Positions 59,091 to 59,318 of a stretch of DNA of 59,318 nucleotides are shown one piece after another. The translations under genes were made by a program, and so were the position numbers. How positions within the stretch are numbered: the stretch's first letter is position 1; each line of letters opens with the position of its first letter. Source of the DNA: Actinomycetota bacterium. GTDB taxonomy: Bacteria; Actinomycetota; JAHEXW01; JAGVPG01. The stretch covers positions 1 through 59,318 of the forward strand of contig JAGVPG010000022.1 of NCBI GenBank assembly GCA_020052375.1, read 5' to 3'. The notes beneath the pieces are model-generated. The model was not told the DNA's origin. It did no database searches and saw only the letters and a list, made by a program, of their open reading frames with translations.

Positions 59091-59318
59091 ACGGCGACCC
59101 CTAATCTGTGGATGACCTACTCAAAGACCAGCAGATATCCTCTTAATAATAGTACAGTCAGCACCGGAATGCACGGTTCTGGAGAGAACATGAGAGCGTG
59201 AAAGCAAAAGCATCTAACTAGACTCCCATTAGAAAAACGGTGAGATCCCAAGGGGAATACAGAATAGTCTGCGTGCGCATTTGCCTTAACCTGGGTTGAT
59301 TCGGCCGCCTGACGGCGG
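59091..59318. other. Upstream region at window edge
   Basis: About 230 bases with no gene. The last bases (from about 59301) read CGGCCGCCTGACGGCGG, the beginning of a GCCGCC-type hairpin like the one at 39830-39846, cut by the window edge. Confidence 0.45.

Overview
The window looks like the chromosome of an anaerobic or microaerophilic Gram-positive-like bacterium, tentatively a deep-branching actinobacterial lineage. The clues are a futalosine-type menaquinone operon, hydrogenase maturation genes (hypCDE and hypF), a B12-dependent class II ribonucleotide reductase, a glutaredoxin with an in-frame UGA that reads as selenocysteine, several apparently leaderless promoters and an Ino1-type inositol phosphate synthase. 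This placement is inference; no rRNA or other marker gene is present.

Layout. 1-4639 (minus): response regulator, membrane HEAT-repeat protein, family 2 glycosyltransferase, a radical-SAM-like protein without the cluster motif, and a B12-binding radical SAM enzyme cut by the window edge. 4708-5190: rubrerythrin-like protein. 5201-11942 (minus): menaquinone operon (ubiD, ubiA, ubiX, mqnE, mqnA, mqnC and a PNP/MTAP-family phosphorylase) behind a sigma70-type promoter with a TetR-type palindrome. 12112-15554: a PAS/GAF/GGDEF protein and a secreted Ig/C39-like protein.

15935-27606 is a compound genomic island at the 3' end of tRNA-Gly(CCC). Three copies of the tRNA end delimit two tandem elements. 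Element A (about 3.5 kb) has no integrase and carries inositol-1-phosphate synthase, a bifunctional IPCT/DIPPS and an HD hydrolase: a di-myo-inositol-phosphate (compatible solute) cassette with a candidate for the final phosphatase. Element B (about 8.2 kb) carries a tyrosine integrase, an excisionase, an XRE regulator, a Toprim/DUF3987 replication protein followed by an iteron-like cluster, and several unknown genes. Both ends of the family share the same order: att, hairpin, paired arm-type repeats.

27617-32525 (minus): lon, hypE, hypD, hypC. 32742-38154 (plus): cysteine desulfurase, NifU scaffold, a ZIP-like membrane protein, the selenocysteine glutaredoxin, thioredoxin reductase and class II RNR, which together read as a sulfur/selenium redox and deoxynucleotide supply cluster. 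38191-43621: GGDEF protein, DUF166-like protein, L,D-transpeptidase, TolB-like lipoprotein, DUF362-ferredoxin and a thiamine-binding-type protein. 43713-59090: hypF, phosphodiesterase, ABC exporter, fthC, mutM, CPBP protease, GNAT, YtxH protein, aminotransferase, ddl, a Cys-rich winged-helix protein, PilB-type ATPase, response regulator and a multi-PAS histidine kinase.

The features I think most deserve follow-up are: the UGA-containing glutaredoxin with a hairpin just after the UGA; a roughly 190-205 nt structured element present twice (15731-15922 and 43109-43312) with a conserved core and completely different but fully complementary terminal stems, plus a core-less remnant at 19372-19413; the solute cassette inside the tRNA island; and palindromic repeats that have entered the coding sequences of lon and hypF.
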